Below, piece after piece: positions 9,215-16,792 of a stretch of DNA of 64,000 nt (positions are counted from its first letter, which is position 1; each line of letters begins with the position of its first letter). The position numbers and the translations under genes are program-made. The notes beneath the pieces were generated by a model. That model searched no databases and was not told where the DNA came from. It saw only the letters and a list, made by a program, of their open reading frames with translations. The DNA is from JAHRAW01 sp965249835 (GTDB lineage: Bacteria > Pseudomonadota > Gammaproteobacteria > Arenicellales > Poriferihabitantaceae), in assembly GCA_965249835.1 (NCBI GenBank), contig CBDFMY010000001.1:124001-188000 (forward strand), given 5' to 3'.

Positions 9215-9352
9215 TCACAAAACCAACTTCTTCTCAGTCGGCTCAAGATTGTCGTAGTTCCACAACTGTTTGCCGGCCACAAATTTCTTTAAATTTTCGA
9301 TCCCGCATGCCGGTTCAATGTCATACTTTGTAACTTTGCCGTTAGTTTTCAT
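9215..9352 (-). CDS. 45-aa micro-ORF duplicating the C-terminus of MgsB
   Basis: Reads MKTNGKVTKYDIEPACG and continues IENLKKFVAGKQLWNYDN to LEPTEKKLVL, matching the last about 40 residues of MgsB (encoded at 9977-10103) almost residue for residue, with its own ATG and stop. Compared codon by codon the two copies differ mostly at silent third positions (GGG/GGC, ATC/ATT, AAT/AAC, GCC/GCG). That suggests the copy diverged while its protein sequence was conserved. It may be the original mgsB 3' end left behind after an insertion, or a real small peptide. No strong ribosome binding site is visible (gagtaaacgta before ATG). Confidence 0.45.
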   Translation of the reverse strand: MKTNGKVTKYDIEPACGIENLKKFVAGKQLWNYDNLEPTEKKLVL

Positions 9353-9489
9353 TACGTTTACTCTGTTGAATTATGATTAATGTTGACTGGATTCCCGATA
9401 CGATGAAAAATATGGTCGCCTGTCGGCTCCCTATTTTTATATCGTTCGGGAATGACAGCATTTGGAAAGTGCTGATTAATAAATTGGTT

Positions 9490-9705
9490 TCAGCTCACTG
9501 CGATTCTTTTCGTCGGCATGTTGTGCGTGACGAGTTCGGTTAGATTCAGCATTTTACTGGCGTGTTGTATGTCTATGCCGACCGGTTCGCCGTGCTCGCC
9601 AAAGTCAATCACGAGGTCATCCGACACCGCTTCACTCTTGACGCTGGGCTTTGCTGATAAATCAATATACATCGAATCAGTTTCCGCGTAGTAATTTATA
9701 TTCAT
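9490..9705 (-). CDS. DUF2283 family protein
   Basis: A 71-aa protein with the DUF2283 pattern: N-terminal YYAETDSMYIDLS, central VSDDLVIDFGEHGEPVGIDI, then a helix (HASKMLNLTELV). Members are often paired with DUF4258 proteins in an antitoxin-like position. Here the start overlaps the stop of the DUF4258 gene, so the two are translated together. The pair is inserted between mgsB and mgsC and is probably not involved in methylamine metabolism. The toxin-antitoxin role is inferred from the pairing and not demonstrated for the family as a whole. Confidence 0.8.
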   Translation of the reverse strand: MNINYYAETDSMYIDLSAKPSVKSEAVSDDLVIDFGEHGEPVGIDIQHASKMLNLTELVTHNMPTKRIAVS

Positions 9706-9941
9706 GGTTTAAACCCTCTGTCGATAAATGCATTGTGAATGGTTTGCCGATCGGACAATGTAATCACGCGAAGTATTCGTCCGTCGAGTTCAGCAATCAT
9801 ACCCCAAAAACGTATTCTCCCGTCGCTTTGTGTTTCAGAATGCAGTGGATTTTGAATCACGCGAATACACCATTCTTTTTGCAGATACTTCCTTTTGCGC
9901 AACACTTCGCAAGTAAAATATTGCGTATAATTATATCGCAT
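9702..9941 (-). CDS. DUF4258-like protein, partner of the DUF2283 gene
   Basis: About 79 aa from the ATG at 9941 (a TTG lies three codons upstream). Features typical of DUF4258: FTCEVLRKRKYLQKEWCIRVIQNP followed by QSDGRIRFWGMIAELDGRILRVITL. DUF4258 is a small alpha/beta fold distantly related to the BECR/RelE-type toxin folds. It is followed with a 4-bp overlap by the DUF2283 gene, the common order for these pairs. GC is lower than in the flanking mgs genes, consistent with acquisition. Confidence 0.7.
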   Translation of the reverse strand: MRYNYTQYFTCEVLRKRKYLQKEWCIRVIQNPLHSETQSDGRIRFWGMIAELDGRILRVITLSDRQTIHNAFIDRGFKP

Positions 9942-9976
9942 GACAGGCAAGTGTGAGATTCACAAACTGGCATTCA

Positions 9977-10825
9977 TCACAAAACCAACTTCTTCTCAGT
10001 CGGCTCAAGATTGTCGTAGTTCCATAATTGTTTGCCGGCGACAAATTTTTTCAAGTTTTCAATGCCGCAAGCGGGCGTGATGTCATACTTGCCCAACTTG
10101 GTTTTTAGCCATTGCATTTCGGTGTCGTTCATCTCGCCGGATACGCAATCCACGCCCAGGCCTCTGACTTCACCGCCGACATAAATGACGCCGTCATACA
10201 TCGAGTCGCCGAGGTTTTTGTCGGCATCGCCGCAAATAATCATGCGCCCGCGTTGCATCATAAAACCGGAGAATGCGCCGCTGCGACCGCCAACGATAAT
10301 GGTGCCGCCTTTCTGGTCGATGCCGGTGCGCGAGCCGACATCGCCACGACAAACTAAATCACCGCCGCGAATCGCCGCGCCGAAAGTTGAACCGGCGTTT
10401 TTGTCGACCACGACTTTGCCCGCCATCATATTTTCGGCGCACGACCAGCCGACTCGGCCATTGATGTGGATGTTCGGACCATCCACCAGACCGCAGCCGA
10501 AGTAACCGAGGCTGCCTTCAAATTTCAGGTTCAAACGATTGAGAATACCCACACCCACACCGTGTTTGGCGCGCGGATTTTTCACGGTGATGGTGCCGTG
10601 ACCGGATTGCATCAGTTCACGAATTTTCAGGTTAATCGCGGACGCGTCCATCGCCTCGGCATCAACCTCCGCGCATTTTGCGAAGTCCACTTCATATCCC
10701 CACGGATAGGTGAAGTTCTCTTCCTCGGTCGCGCTGAAAAAACGTTGTTGCGTGCGTCCGCTTAACTGCTCGTCGTGCAAGCTCACATCGTGTGAACGAT
10801 CTTGCGCCTTGTCTACGTTTGCCAT
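9977..10825 (-). CDS. mgsB: GXGXG-domain glutamate synthase-like protein (MgsB / GlxC type)
   Basis: 282-aa protein corresponding to the C-terminal beta-helix (GXGXG) domain of glutamate synthase. Repeats of G-x-x-G-x-x-x-G are visible: GHGTITVKNPRAKHGVGVG, GYFGCGLVDGPNIHINGRVG, DKNAGSTFGAAIRGGDLVC, GTIIVGGRSGAFSGF, GDADKNLGDSMYDGVIYVGG. It forms the structural subunit of N-methylglutamate synthase together with MgsA and MgsC. Its start overlaps mgsA by 13 bp. Its 3' 120 bp is duplicated, with mainly silent differences, at 9215-9352 on the far side of the DUF4258/DUF2283 insertion. Confidence 0.9.
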   Translation of the reverse strand: MANVDKAQDRSHDVSLHDEQLSGRTQQRFFSATEEENFTYPWGYEVDFAKCAEVDAEAMDASAINLKIRELMQSGHGTITVKNPRAKHGVGVGILNRLNLKFEGSLGYFGCGLVDGPNIHINGRVGWSCAENMMAGKVVVDKNAGSTFGAAIRGGDLVCRGDVGSRTGIDQKGGTIIVGGRSGAFSGFMMQRGRMIICGDADKNLGDSMYDGVIYVGGEVRGLGVDCVSGEMNDTEMQWLKTKLGKYDITPACGIENLKKFVAGKQLWNYDNLEPTEKKLVL

Positions 10826-11748
10826 ACTTTTACCTCGCCGTGATAAGGATCCCAGGTGTCAATTTCATTCGGGAATATGCTGCGAATGGCGACTTCTTCG
10901 GATGCCAGCCCGACAAATTCATCGCTTTCAAAAAGCACCATCGGCTTGGCCGCCATGACATCTTTTGCCATGCCGAGTTGATCGGATGTGGCGACCAAAT
11001 AAGTGAACACGCCGTCCAGTTCGTCGACCGAACGATGCATGGCTTGTTCCAAATCATCGCCGCGCGCGATGCGGTCGGCGATATAAACCGCGATCAATTC
11101 CGAATCGCAGTTGGATACGAAGCGATGACCGCGACGCTCCATCTCGCGACGGAAACTCCAGTAGTTGGTCAGTTGCCCGTTGTGCACCACCGAGACATCA
11201 TCGAATGGATACGCCCAATACGGATGCGCCGAGCGAATGTCCACATCCGACTCGGTTGCCATGCGCGTGTGACCGATGCCGTGCGTGCCGTCAAAGTTGG
11301 TCAGACCATATTGCTCCGACACCGACTCGGCATCGCCCAGGTCTTTGATCAATTCCAGCCGCGTGCCGATCGACATAATTTCCACGCCGTCCACATCCTC
11401 GACATAATCGGCCAGTTTTCGCATATCGCCATCAAATGAAAACAGGTAGCGGCGCGAATACTCGGTCGGCTCTTGCGTGTGTTTTACGGTTGCGTTCAAA
11501 CTTGCCAGCCGCGCATCCACTTCTTTTTGTCGCGCAATCACCTGATTGTGTATGTCAAAGCCGACGCTCATGTCTTCGCGTTCGGCGACATTGAAACGCA
11601 TTATATGCTGGTTTTTGGTTGGGTTACCGTACAGCGCGAAGCCGGTGGAATCGGGCCCGCGATGTTTTAGTGATTGCAACATCGCGGTCATCTCCGCGCC
11701 CACATCGGCGCTTTTGCCACGATGGATTAGTCCTGCGATACCACACAT
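10813..11748 (-). CDS. mgsA: Class II glutamine amidotransferase (MgsA / GlxB type)
   Basis: 311 aa with the N-terminal nucleophile start MCGIAGLIHRGKSADVG (Cys2 after Met removal), HRGPDSTGFALYG (about residues 29-41), GIGHTRMATESDVDIRSAHPY and SVVHNGQLTNYWSFRREMERRG, all glutamine phosphoribosylpyrophosphate amidotransferase-like signatures. As a free-standing domain next to GltB-like fragments it is the amidotransferase subunit of N-methylglutamate synthase. It lies about 195 bp downstream of gmaS; the gap holds one copy of the GTCACGC...GCGTGAC palindrome. Confidence 0.9.
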   Translation of the reverse strand: MCGIAGLIHRGKSADVGAEMTAMLQSLKHRGPDSTGFALYGNPTKNQHIMRFNVAEREDMSVGFDIHNQVIARQKEVDARLASLNATVKHTQEPTEYSRRYLFSFDGDMRKLADYVEDVDGVEIMSIGTRLELIKDLGDAESVSEQYGLTNFDGTHGIGHTRMATESDVDIRSAHPYWAYPFDDVSVVHNGQLTNYWSFRREMERRGHRFVSNCDSELIAVYIADRIARGDDLEQAMHRSVDELDGVFTYLVATSDQLGMAKDVMAAKPMVLFESDEFVGLASEEVAIRSIFPNEIDTWDPYHGEVKVWQT

Positions 11749-11795
11749 GTTTTATTCCTCGTTAATTTTTTAATCGACACGGCATCAAAGCGGTA

Positions 11796-11822
11796 GTGTC
11801 ACGCTTCGCGTGACGACCTATT
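11796..11822. repeat. REP-like palindrome (GTCACGC-TTC-GCGTGAC)
   Basis: Inverted repeat gtcacgc/gcgtgac with a short loop, followed by gac. Related copies lie near 6580, 14467, 30317, 31659, 63728, 63856 and 63984. It sits between gmaS and mgsA inside the apparent operon. Confidence 0.7.
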
Positions 11823-11944
11823 CCACTGGATTCTCGCTTTCGCATGGATCACGAAAAAAATAAGCGTAGCAGTATGTCGCGTTAGGCAACGCGACGATGC
11901 GCAACACTACTCGGCACAACGACCATAACGCGAAATAGGCAGAC

Positions 11945-13492
11945 TCATGGCAAACAATCCAGATACCGCTCCAAATCCCAGTTCGTCACCGTGTGGTTAA
12001 ACCGCTCCCACTCGTCATTTTTGTAATGATGATAAACGCGATACATTTCATCGGGCATGGCCGCACGAACCACTTTGTCTTTCTCTAACTCTTGCAACGC
12101 TTCGCCGAGCGTCATCGGCAGTTTGGTAACTTGCTTGCCGGCTTCCATCGCATCGTAAATGTTGCGCTCCTCGGGTTCGCCGGGGTCAAGGTTGTGGTCA
12201 ATGCCATCGTCAAATGCTTTGAGCAACGCGGCCGCCATCAAATAGGGATTGACCATGGAATCCACCGAGCGATATTCAAAGCGTCCCGGCGCCGAGACGC
12301 GCAACGCGCAAGTGCGATTCTGAAAGCCCCAGTCGGCGAATACCGGCGCCCAAAAACCGGTGTCCCACAATCGGCGATAGGAATTGACCGTGGACGAGCC
12401 GATGGAGGTCAATGCTTTTAAGTGTGCGATTACCCCGCCGATGGCTTGTAGTCCGACCGGTCCGGGTTTGACTTTGTCGAAGCGCGGGTCTGGCAGGAAG
12501 TGGTTGGTGCCACCCTCGCGGTAGGAAAAAACATCGCGTGCGCCGGGCAAGGGCACTTGCCCAAGTTGGTTGAATTTGTCCTTGCCACCCGACCATAGCG
12601 ACATGTTGTGATGGCAACCGGAAGCCGAGACATTCATGAACGGTTTGGACATGAAACAGGCGTGCAAGCCTTTTTCGCGTGCGACCTGTGCGCAGATTTG
12701 GCGGTAGGTGGTCAGGCGGTCGGAGTTGCGCAGTGCGTCGTCGAACATCCAGTTCAATTCCAGTTGCCCGGGCGCGTCCTCGTGGTCGCCCTGAATCATG
12801 TCGAATCCCATCGCCTGCGAGTATTCGACGACCCGCATAAACGCCGGACGCAACTCTTCGAACTGGTCGATGTGATAGCAGTTCGGTTTGGTCACGCCAC
12901 CTTGCAACTGTTTGTTCTCGTCCAACTTCAACCACATCATTTCCGGCTCGGTGCCGATTCGCAAGTGCATCTTGTGTTTGGCTTCAAACTCGTGGTGAAT
13001 GATGCGCAAATTGCCGCGACAATCGGAAGTCAAGTGCGCACCGGGATCAACACGCTCTTCGCGGTTGCGAAAGCAAGTGCAGAACACGCGGGCGATGCGT
13101 TTGTCCCACGGCAGTTGCACGAAAGTTTCCGGGTCGGCGATGCCGACTAACTCGGACGCTTCGGGACCATAGCCGATGTAGTTGCCGTGGCGGTCGATGA
13201 ACAAGTTGGCGGTGGAGCCGTATACCAACTGAAAACCTTTTTCCGAGACGCGCTCCCAATGGTCGGCCGGGATGCCTTTGCCAACGATGCGTCCGGTGAC
13301 CGAGACGAACTGAAAGTAGATGTAGGTGATGCCGAGTTTGTCGATTTTCTCTCGCATCTGTTTGACCAACTGTGCCCGCCCCGGCGCATTGACATGACGC
13401 TCAAGGTCGGTGGTTGTTTGCACGCGCGAAGTGCTACGCGTGGTGGTTGCTTTGCGCGTAGCGCGTTTTTTGGCACTCTTCTTCTTTGCCAT
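11945..13492 (-). CDS. gmaS: Glutamine synthetase-family ligase, probable gamma-glutamylmethylamide synthetase
   Basis: 515-aa ATP-dependent gamma-glutamyl ligase. Glutamine synthetase signatures are present: IGTEPEMMWLKLDE, GDHEDAPGQLELNW (metal/glutamate site), GCHHNMSLWSGG, NSYRRLWDTGFWAPVFADWG, NRTCALRVSAPGRFEYRS and VNPYLMAAALLKAFDDGID. Type III/GlnT-like proteins have a similar HEDA.GQ.E.N block. Linked to mgsABC and soxBDAG it would make gamma-glutamylmethylamide from methylamine and glutamate, the first step of the N-methylglutamate pathway. Unusually, the first 23 residues (MAKKKSAKKRATRKATTTRS and on) form a Lys/Arg/Ala tail reminiscent of histone H1-like proteins. A plain glutamine synthetase or another amine ligase remains possible. 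Confidence 0.75.
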   Translation of the reverse strand: MAKKKSAKKRATRKATTTRSTSRVQTTTDLERHVNAPGRAQLVKQMREKIDKLGITYIYFQFVSVTGRIVGKGIPADHWERVSEKGFQLVYGSTANLFIDRHGNYIGYGPEASELVGIADPETFVQLPWDKRIARVFCTCFRNREERVDPGAHLTSDCRGNLRIIHHEFEAKHKMHLRIGTEPEMMWLKLDENKQLQGGVTKPNCYHIDQFEELRPAFMRVVEYSQAMGFDMIQGDHEDAPGQLELNWMFDDALRNSDRLTTYRQICAQVAREKGLHACFMSKPFMNVSASGCHHNMSLWSGGKDKFNQLGQVPLPGARDVFSYREGGTNHFLPDPRFDKVKPGPVGLQAIGGVIAHLKALTSIGSSTVNSYRRLWDTGFWAPVFADWGFQNRTCALRVSAPGRFEYRSVDSMVNPYLMAAALLKAFDDGIDHNLDPGEPEERNIYDAMEAGKQVTKLPMTLGEALQELEKDKVVRAAMPDEMYRVYHHYKNDEWERFNHTVTNWDLERYLDCLP

Positions 13493-13707
13493 GTTTCGGT
13501 CCTCCGGCGAAGGTGGTTAACAAATCCCGCTGCGGGCTTTGGTATGATATTGGTATTGCCCGTTATGATTCTGGCAGTTACGGCGAAACCATGATACGAA
13601 ATCGGCATTAAAGCACCATCGAGCGATGCTTTGCAATAGTTCAGCCGATGATACTACAATGCCGTTGTTAGACCATACATAAACCAACCGTCCGCTATCG
13701 TAAACCC
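13493..13707. promoter_or_regulatory. Divergent control region between gmaS and GntR regulator
   Basis: 215 bp separating divergent starts. The gmaS ribosome site is ccggagga before its ATG (cggtcctccggcg on the plus strand, 13497-13509). No perfect long palindrome is visible. The adjacent FadR-type regulator would be expected to bind here. Confidence 0.45.
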
Positions 13708-14427
13708 ATGCCGAATATCGAAAAACTCACAAACCCATTGGTCGCTCGTCAGCCGTTGCCGCTACCGCGCGGCTCGGCCGCCGTTTTCAGTCGGTTGCGC
13801 AAAGCCATCGTCAATGGTGAATATTATTTCAACGAACGACTGCCGTCGGAGCGCGATTTGGCAAAACAGTTTTCCGCCGCGCGCGGAACCATTCGCACCG
13901 CTTTGATGCAGTTGGAGCGCGCCAATCTGGTGCGGCGAAAGTTCGGTTGCGGCACCTTCACCGCCTACAACAACCGATACGATCAGGAAGACATCACCGA
14001 GGAGACCAGCCCGCTGGATTTAATTGAAACCCGACTGGCTATTGAACCTCATGTGGTTAAATTGGTGGTGACCAATGCCAATCATCGCGACCTGACCAAA
14101 CTCAAACACGCGCTGGATCATGTGGTGGCGAACGATACCGACCCCAATGCGTTTTCCACCGCCGACGAAGCCTTTCACCTGATGCTTGCCCATTGCTCGC
14201 AGAATCCGCTACTGGTCTGGATGTATCAGCGCATCAACGATATCCGCGCCCACAGCCAGTGGAGCGAACGCAAAAACAATATTCTTTCCGCGGAAAAAAT
14301 CGCCCAATACAACCGCCAGCACAGCGAACTCATGCAGTTGATTGTGCGCCGCGACCGCGAAGGCGCGATGCGGATGATGATTACCCACCTTAATCTGGCG
14401 AAGAAAGATTTGCTGGGTAGTTATTGA
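13708..14427 (+). CDS. GntR family transcriptional regulator, FadR/FCD subfamily
   Basis: 239-aa DNA-binding regulator. The N-terminal winged helix is recognisable: FSRLRKAIVNGEYYFNERLPSERDLAKQFSAARGTIRTALMQLERANLVRRKFGCGTF (about residues 28-88). The C-terminal all-helical FCD ligand domain includes LIETRLAIEPHVVKLVV, DEAFHLMLAHCSQNPLL and HSELMQLIVRRDREGAMRMMITHL with the conserved metal-binding His residues. It is divergent from gmaS, making it the likely local regulator of methylamine use, with an amino acid or related acid as effector. That link is inferred from position. A strong terminator follows. Confidence 0.9.
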   Translation: MPNIEKLTNPLVARQPLPLPRGSAAVFSRLRKAIVNGEYYFNERLPSERDLAKQFSAARGTIRTALMQLERANLVRRKFGCGTFTAYNNRYDQEDITEETSPLDLIETRLAIEPHVVKLVVTNANHRDLTKLKHALDHVVANDTDPNAFSTADEAFHLMLAHCSQNPLLVWMYQRINDIRAHSQWSERKNNILSAEKIAQYNRQHSELMQLIVRRDREGAMRMMITHLNLAKKDLLGSY

Positions 14428-14489
14428 CCTCGCCGGCGAAAGGAAGCGGCATCAAAGCAAATGAGTCCCGCTTCGCGTGACGACATTAA

Positions 14490-14516
14490 GAGTCCGGCAA
14501 AGCCGGACTTTTTTTC
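14490..14516 (+). terminator. Rho-independent terminator after the GntR regulator gene
   Basis: Perfect 8-bp stem AGTCCGGC-aa-a-GCCGGACT followed by a run of seven T, 63 bp downstream of the regulator stop. A copy of the GTCACGC-type palindrome lies just before it (14466-14482). Confidence 0.85.
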
Positions 14517-14675
14517 TCGGTTACTTTTGGCATCTCAACTCGCTTTTGTCTTTTCAATTCACCATTGCCCTATCAATTTGTCATTACCACCGCAGGCGGT
14601 GTATAGGCTCATTTATTTGCTGACAGTTTTTCCTCATCCTCGCTGCAAGCGGGCATCTATTTGAATAAACAAAGC

Positions 14676-14960
14676 CGGCGCGCAATGTTTGTTGGTAATT
14701 AATGAGTCCGGTCAAACCGGGCTTTTTTGCGCGTATCATCTCTAATACGCGCCCTTCGGGCTCGCTTCGCTCGTGCCCAGTCGATTCATGGCGCTCCCGG
14801 CGATTTTTTCTCAATGTGCTTTTGGCTTCTCAACGCGCCTTTATCCTCTCAATTCATCATCACCTTTCATTCGCGGGTTGGGGAGACAATGTGAATCGCA
14901 AAGTGTGACTTTCTTTGAGACGCCAAAAGTAACCGAGAAAAACCGTCAGCGAAATAGTGA
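14676..14960. repeat. 285-bp dispersed repeat, copy 1
   Basis: Nearly identical, without net indels, to 57393-57677. It begins cggcgcgcaatgtttgtt, includes the hairpin gtccggtcaaaccgggc, a second inverted repeat around gcgcgtatcatctctaatacgcgc, and ends ccgtcagcgaaatagtga. Part of it (gcgcgtatcat to ggcgatttttt) recurs at about 38897-38980. Its 3' end joins directly onto a truncated ABC ATPase gene, suggesting the repeat marks a deletion or insertion endpoint. It carries no coding potential of its own. Confidence 0.85.
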
Positions 14961-14965
14961 GCTTA

Positions 14966-15253
14966 TACAGTCTGACCATTTTACTGGTAGAACAAAATTT
15001 TGATTTCCTTTCCAGCCTGGCCGACCGTTTATTGGTGTTGGAGCGTGGAGAAATCCGCGTCGAAGTTACCAGTGCGGAAGCTAAAAAGCCTGATTTTCTG
15101 ACGGAGTTTACCGGGCTTGGTGCCACCCGTAACACTCATCCCTCAACCGACACCACTCCAACGCCATCGGTTGTTCCATCGGCGCCATCGGTATCCACGA
15201 ATCTGCCGGTGTCGGTGGAACGCCAGCCCACCACCCCAAAACAGGAGGAATTG
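14966..15253 (+). pseudogene. 3' fragment of a LivF/UrtE-type ABC transporter ATPase
   Basis: About 40 codons reading LTILLVEQNFDFLSSLADRL and then LVLERGEI, the H-loop-to-C-terminus segment of branched-chain amino acid/urea-type ABC ATPases. Walker A, signature motif and Walker B are absent; the sequence starts abruptly after the 285-bp repeat. There is no stop codon before the amidase: the frame runs on through a Pro/Thr/Ser-rich stretch into it. This is either a truncated gene reading through or the stump of an ATPase-amidase fusion. The loss suggests that a transporter for the amidase substrate once preceded it. Confidence 0.7.
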
Positions 15254-16768
15254 ATGACACTCAAACGCCCTGATTTAAAGCAAATGCAACACATCGCACG
15301 CACGCTTGGGATGTCGATTGACGACACCGAACTCGCGGATTATCAGCGTGTGATGGAGCCGTATATCCAATCTTACGATCTGCTCAATGCATTACCGGAC
15401 AATCTGCCCGAGGTGCGCAATCCACGCAGCGGCGGGGTGCGCCCGTCAGCGGAGGACAACCCCTTGAATGCGTGGTATGTCAAATGTGAAATCAAGGGCA
15501 GCCCCGGCGGAGCGTTGAGTGGAAAACGCATCGCATTAAAAGACAGCGTCAGTCTTGCGGGAGTTCCGATGATGAACGGAGCGTCGGTATTGGACGGCTA
15601 TGTGCCCGACATTGATGCCACCATAGTCACGCGTATACTGGACGCCGGCGGTATAGTCGCCGGCAAATCGACCTGTGAATACTTATGTTTATCCGGTGGC
15701 AGCCACACCAGCGCAACTGGCCCGGTGCACAATCCATGGAAAATGAACTACAGTGCCGGCGGCTCATCATCGGGTTCCGCCGCATTGGTAGCCGCGGGTG
15801 AAGTGGATATGGCCATCGGTGGTGACCAGGGTGGTTCGATTCGCATCCCGTCAAGTTTTTGCGGTTGCTACGGTATGAAGCCGACCCATGGACTGGTGCC
15901 TTACACTGGAGTGTTCCCCATTGAGATGACCATCGACACGGTTGGTCCAATCACCGGCAATGTCGCCGACAACGCGTTGTTTCTGGATGTTCTTGCCGGA
16001 GCCGATGGTCTCGATCCGCGACAATATAATCCGATCACTCACTCTTATACCGAAGCCCTCGGGCAATCCGTCAGCGGTCTTAAAATCGGTGTTTTGAGCG
16101 AAGGTTTCGGTCGCCCGGAAAGCGAGTTGGATGTGGATGCTTCGGTGCGTCAGGCTGCAGAGCAATTGCGTTCCCTCGGTGCCGAGGTCAGCGATGTTTC
16201 CATTGCCGGGCATTTGCAGGGGCCGGCATGCTGGACTGCGATCACAGTTGAGGGGTTGCAGGATTTAATGATGCACGGCAATGCCGCCGGCACCAACTAC
16301 CGTGGGTTGTATCAACCTGCGTTGATGGATTATTTTTCCAACTGGCGATCACGCGCTGATGAACTGTCCGGGTCGCTTAAGGTGTGTATGTTTTTGGGGG
16401 AGTATTTTCAAACCTACTATCACGGGCGATTCTATGGCAAGGCGCAGAATCTGAGTCGGCGGTTGCGTAACGAATACGATCAGGTATTTGCAACATATGA
16501 TCTGCTGTTGATGCCAACCTTGCCGATGAAAGCGCAACCGTTACCACCGCCCGATGCCTCGCTTGATCTGTATGTTCAACGCGCGTTTGAAATGGTGGGT
16601 AATACTTGTGTGTTTAACTTGCTGGGCTATCCGGCCATGAGCCTGCCTTGCGGTATCAGCGAAGGATTGCCTGTCGGCATGATGCTGGTGGCGGACTATT
16701 ACCATGAACCGGTAATTTACCGCGCCGCTCATGCATTTGAGCAGGCAACGGATTGGCGCACGAGTTAA
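15254..16768 (+). CDS. Amidase, amidase-signature family
   Basis: Ser-cisSer-Lys amidohydrolase that releases ammonia from a carboxamide. I place the start at ATG 15254 because AGGAGG lies 6 bp upstream, although the frame is open further 5' through the ATPase remnant; this gives 504 aa. Catalytic elements: Lys in GKRIALKDSVSLAGVPM, the glycine/serine-rich NYSAGGSSSGSAALVAAG, and GGDQGGSIRIPSSFCG with the nucleophilic Ser. The GDQGGSIR form is seen in nitrile-pathway and enantioselective amidases. The C-terminal VFNLLGYPAMSLPCGISEGLPVGMML is also standard. The substrate cannot be read from sequence. An acyl-CoA synthetase begins 24 bp downstream, so the released acid may be activated next. 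Confidence 0.9.
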   Translation: MTLKRPDLKQMQHIARTLGMSIDDTELADYQRVMEPYIQSYDLLNALPDNLPEVRNPRSGGVRPSAEDNPLNAWYVKCEIKGSPGGALSGKRIALKDSVSLAGVPMMNGASVLDGYVPDIDATIVTRILDAGGIVAGKSTCEYLCLSGGSHTSATGPVHNPWKMNYSAGGSSSGSAALVAAGEVDMAIGGDQGGSIRIPSSFCGCYGMKPTHGLVPYTGVFPIEMTIDTVGPITGNVADNALFLDVLAGADGLDPRQYNPITHSYTEALGQSVSGLKIGVLSEGFGRPESELDVDASVRQAAEQLRSLGAEVSDVSIAGHLQGPACWTAITVEGLQDLMMHGNAAGTNYRGLYQPALMDYFSNWRSRADELSGSLKVCMFLGEYFQTYYHGRFYGKAQNLSRRLRNEYDQVFATYDLLLMPTLPMKAQPLPPPDASLDLYVQRAFEMVGNTCVFNLLGYPAMSLPCGISEGLPVGMMLVADYYHEPVIYRAAHAFEQATDWRTS

Positions 16769-16792
16769 TCGGTAACTTACTAGCATCTCCCC

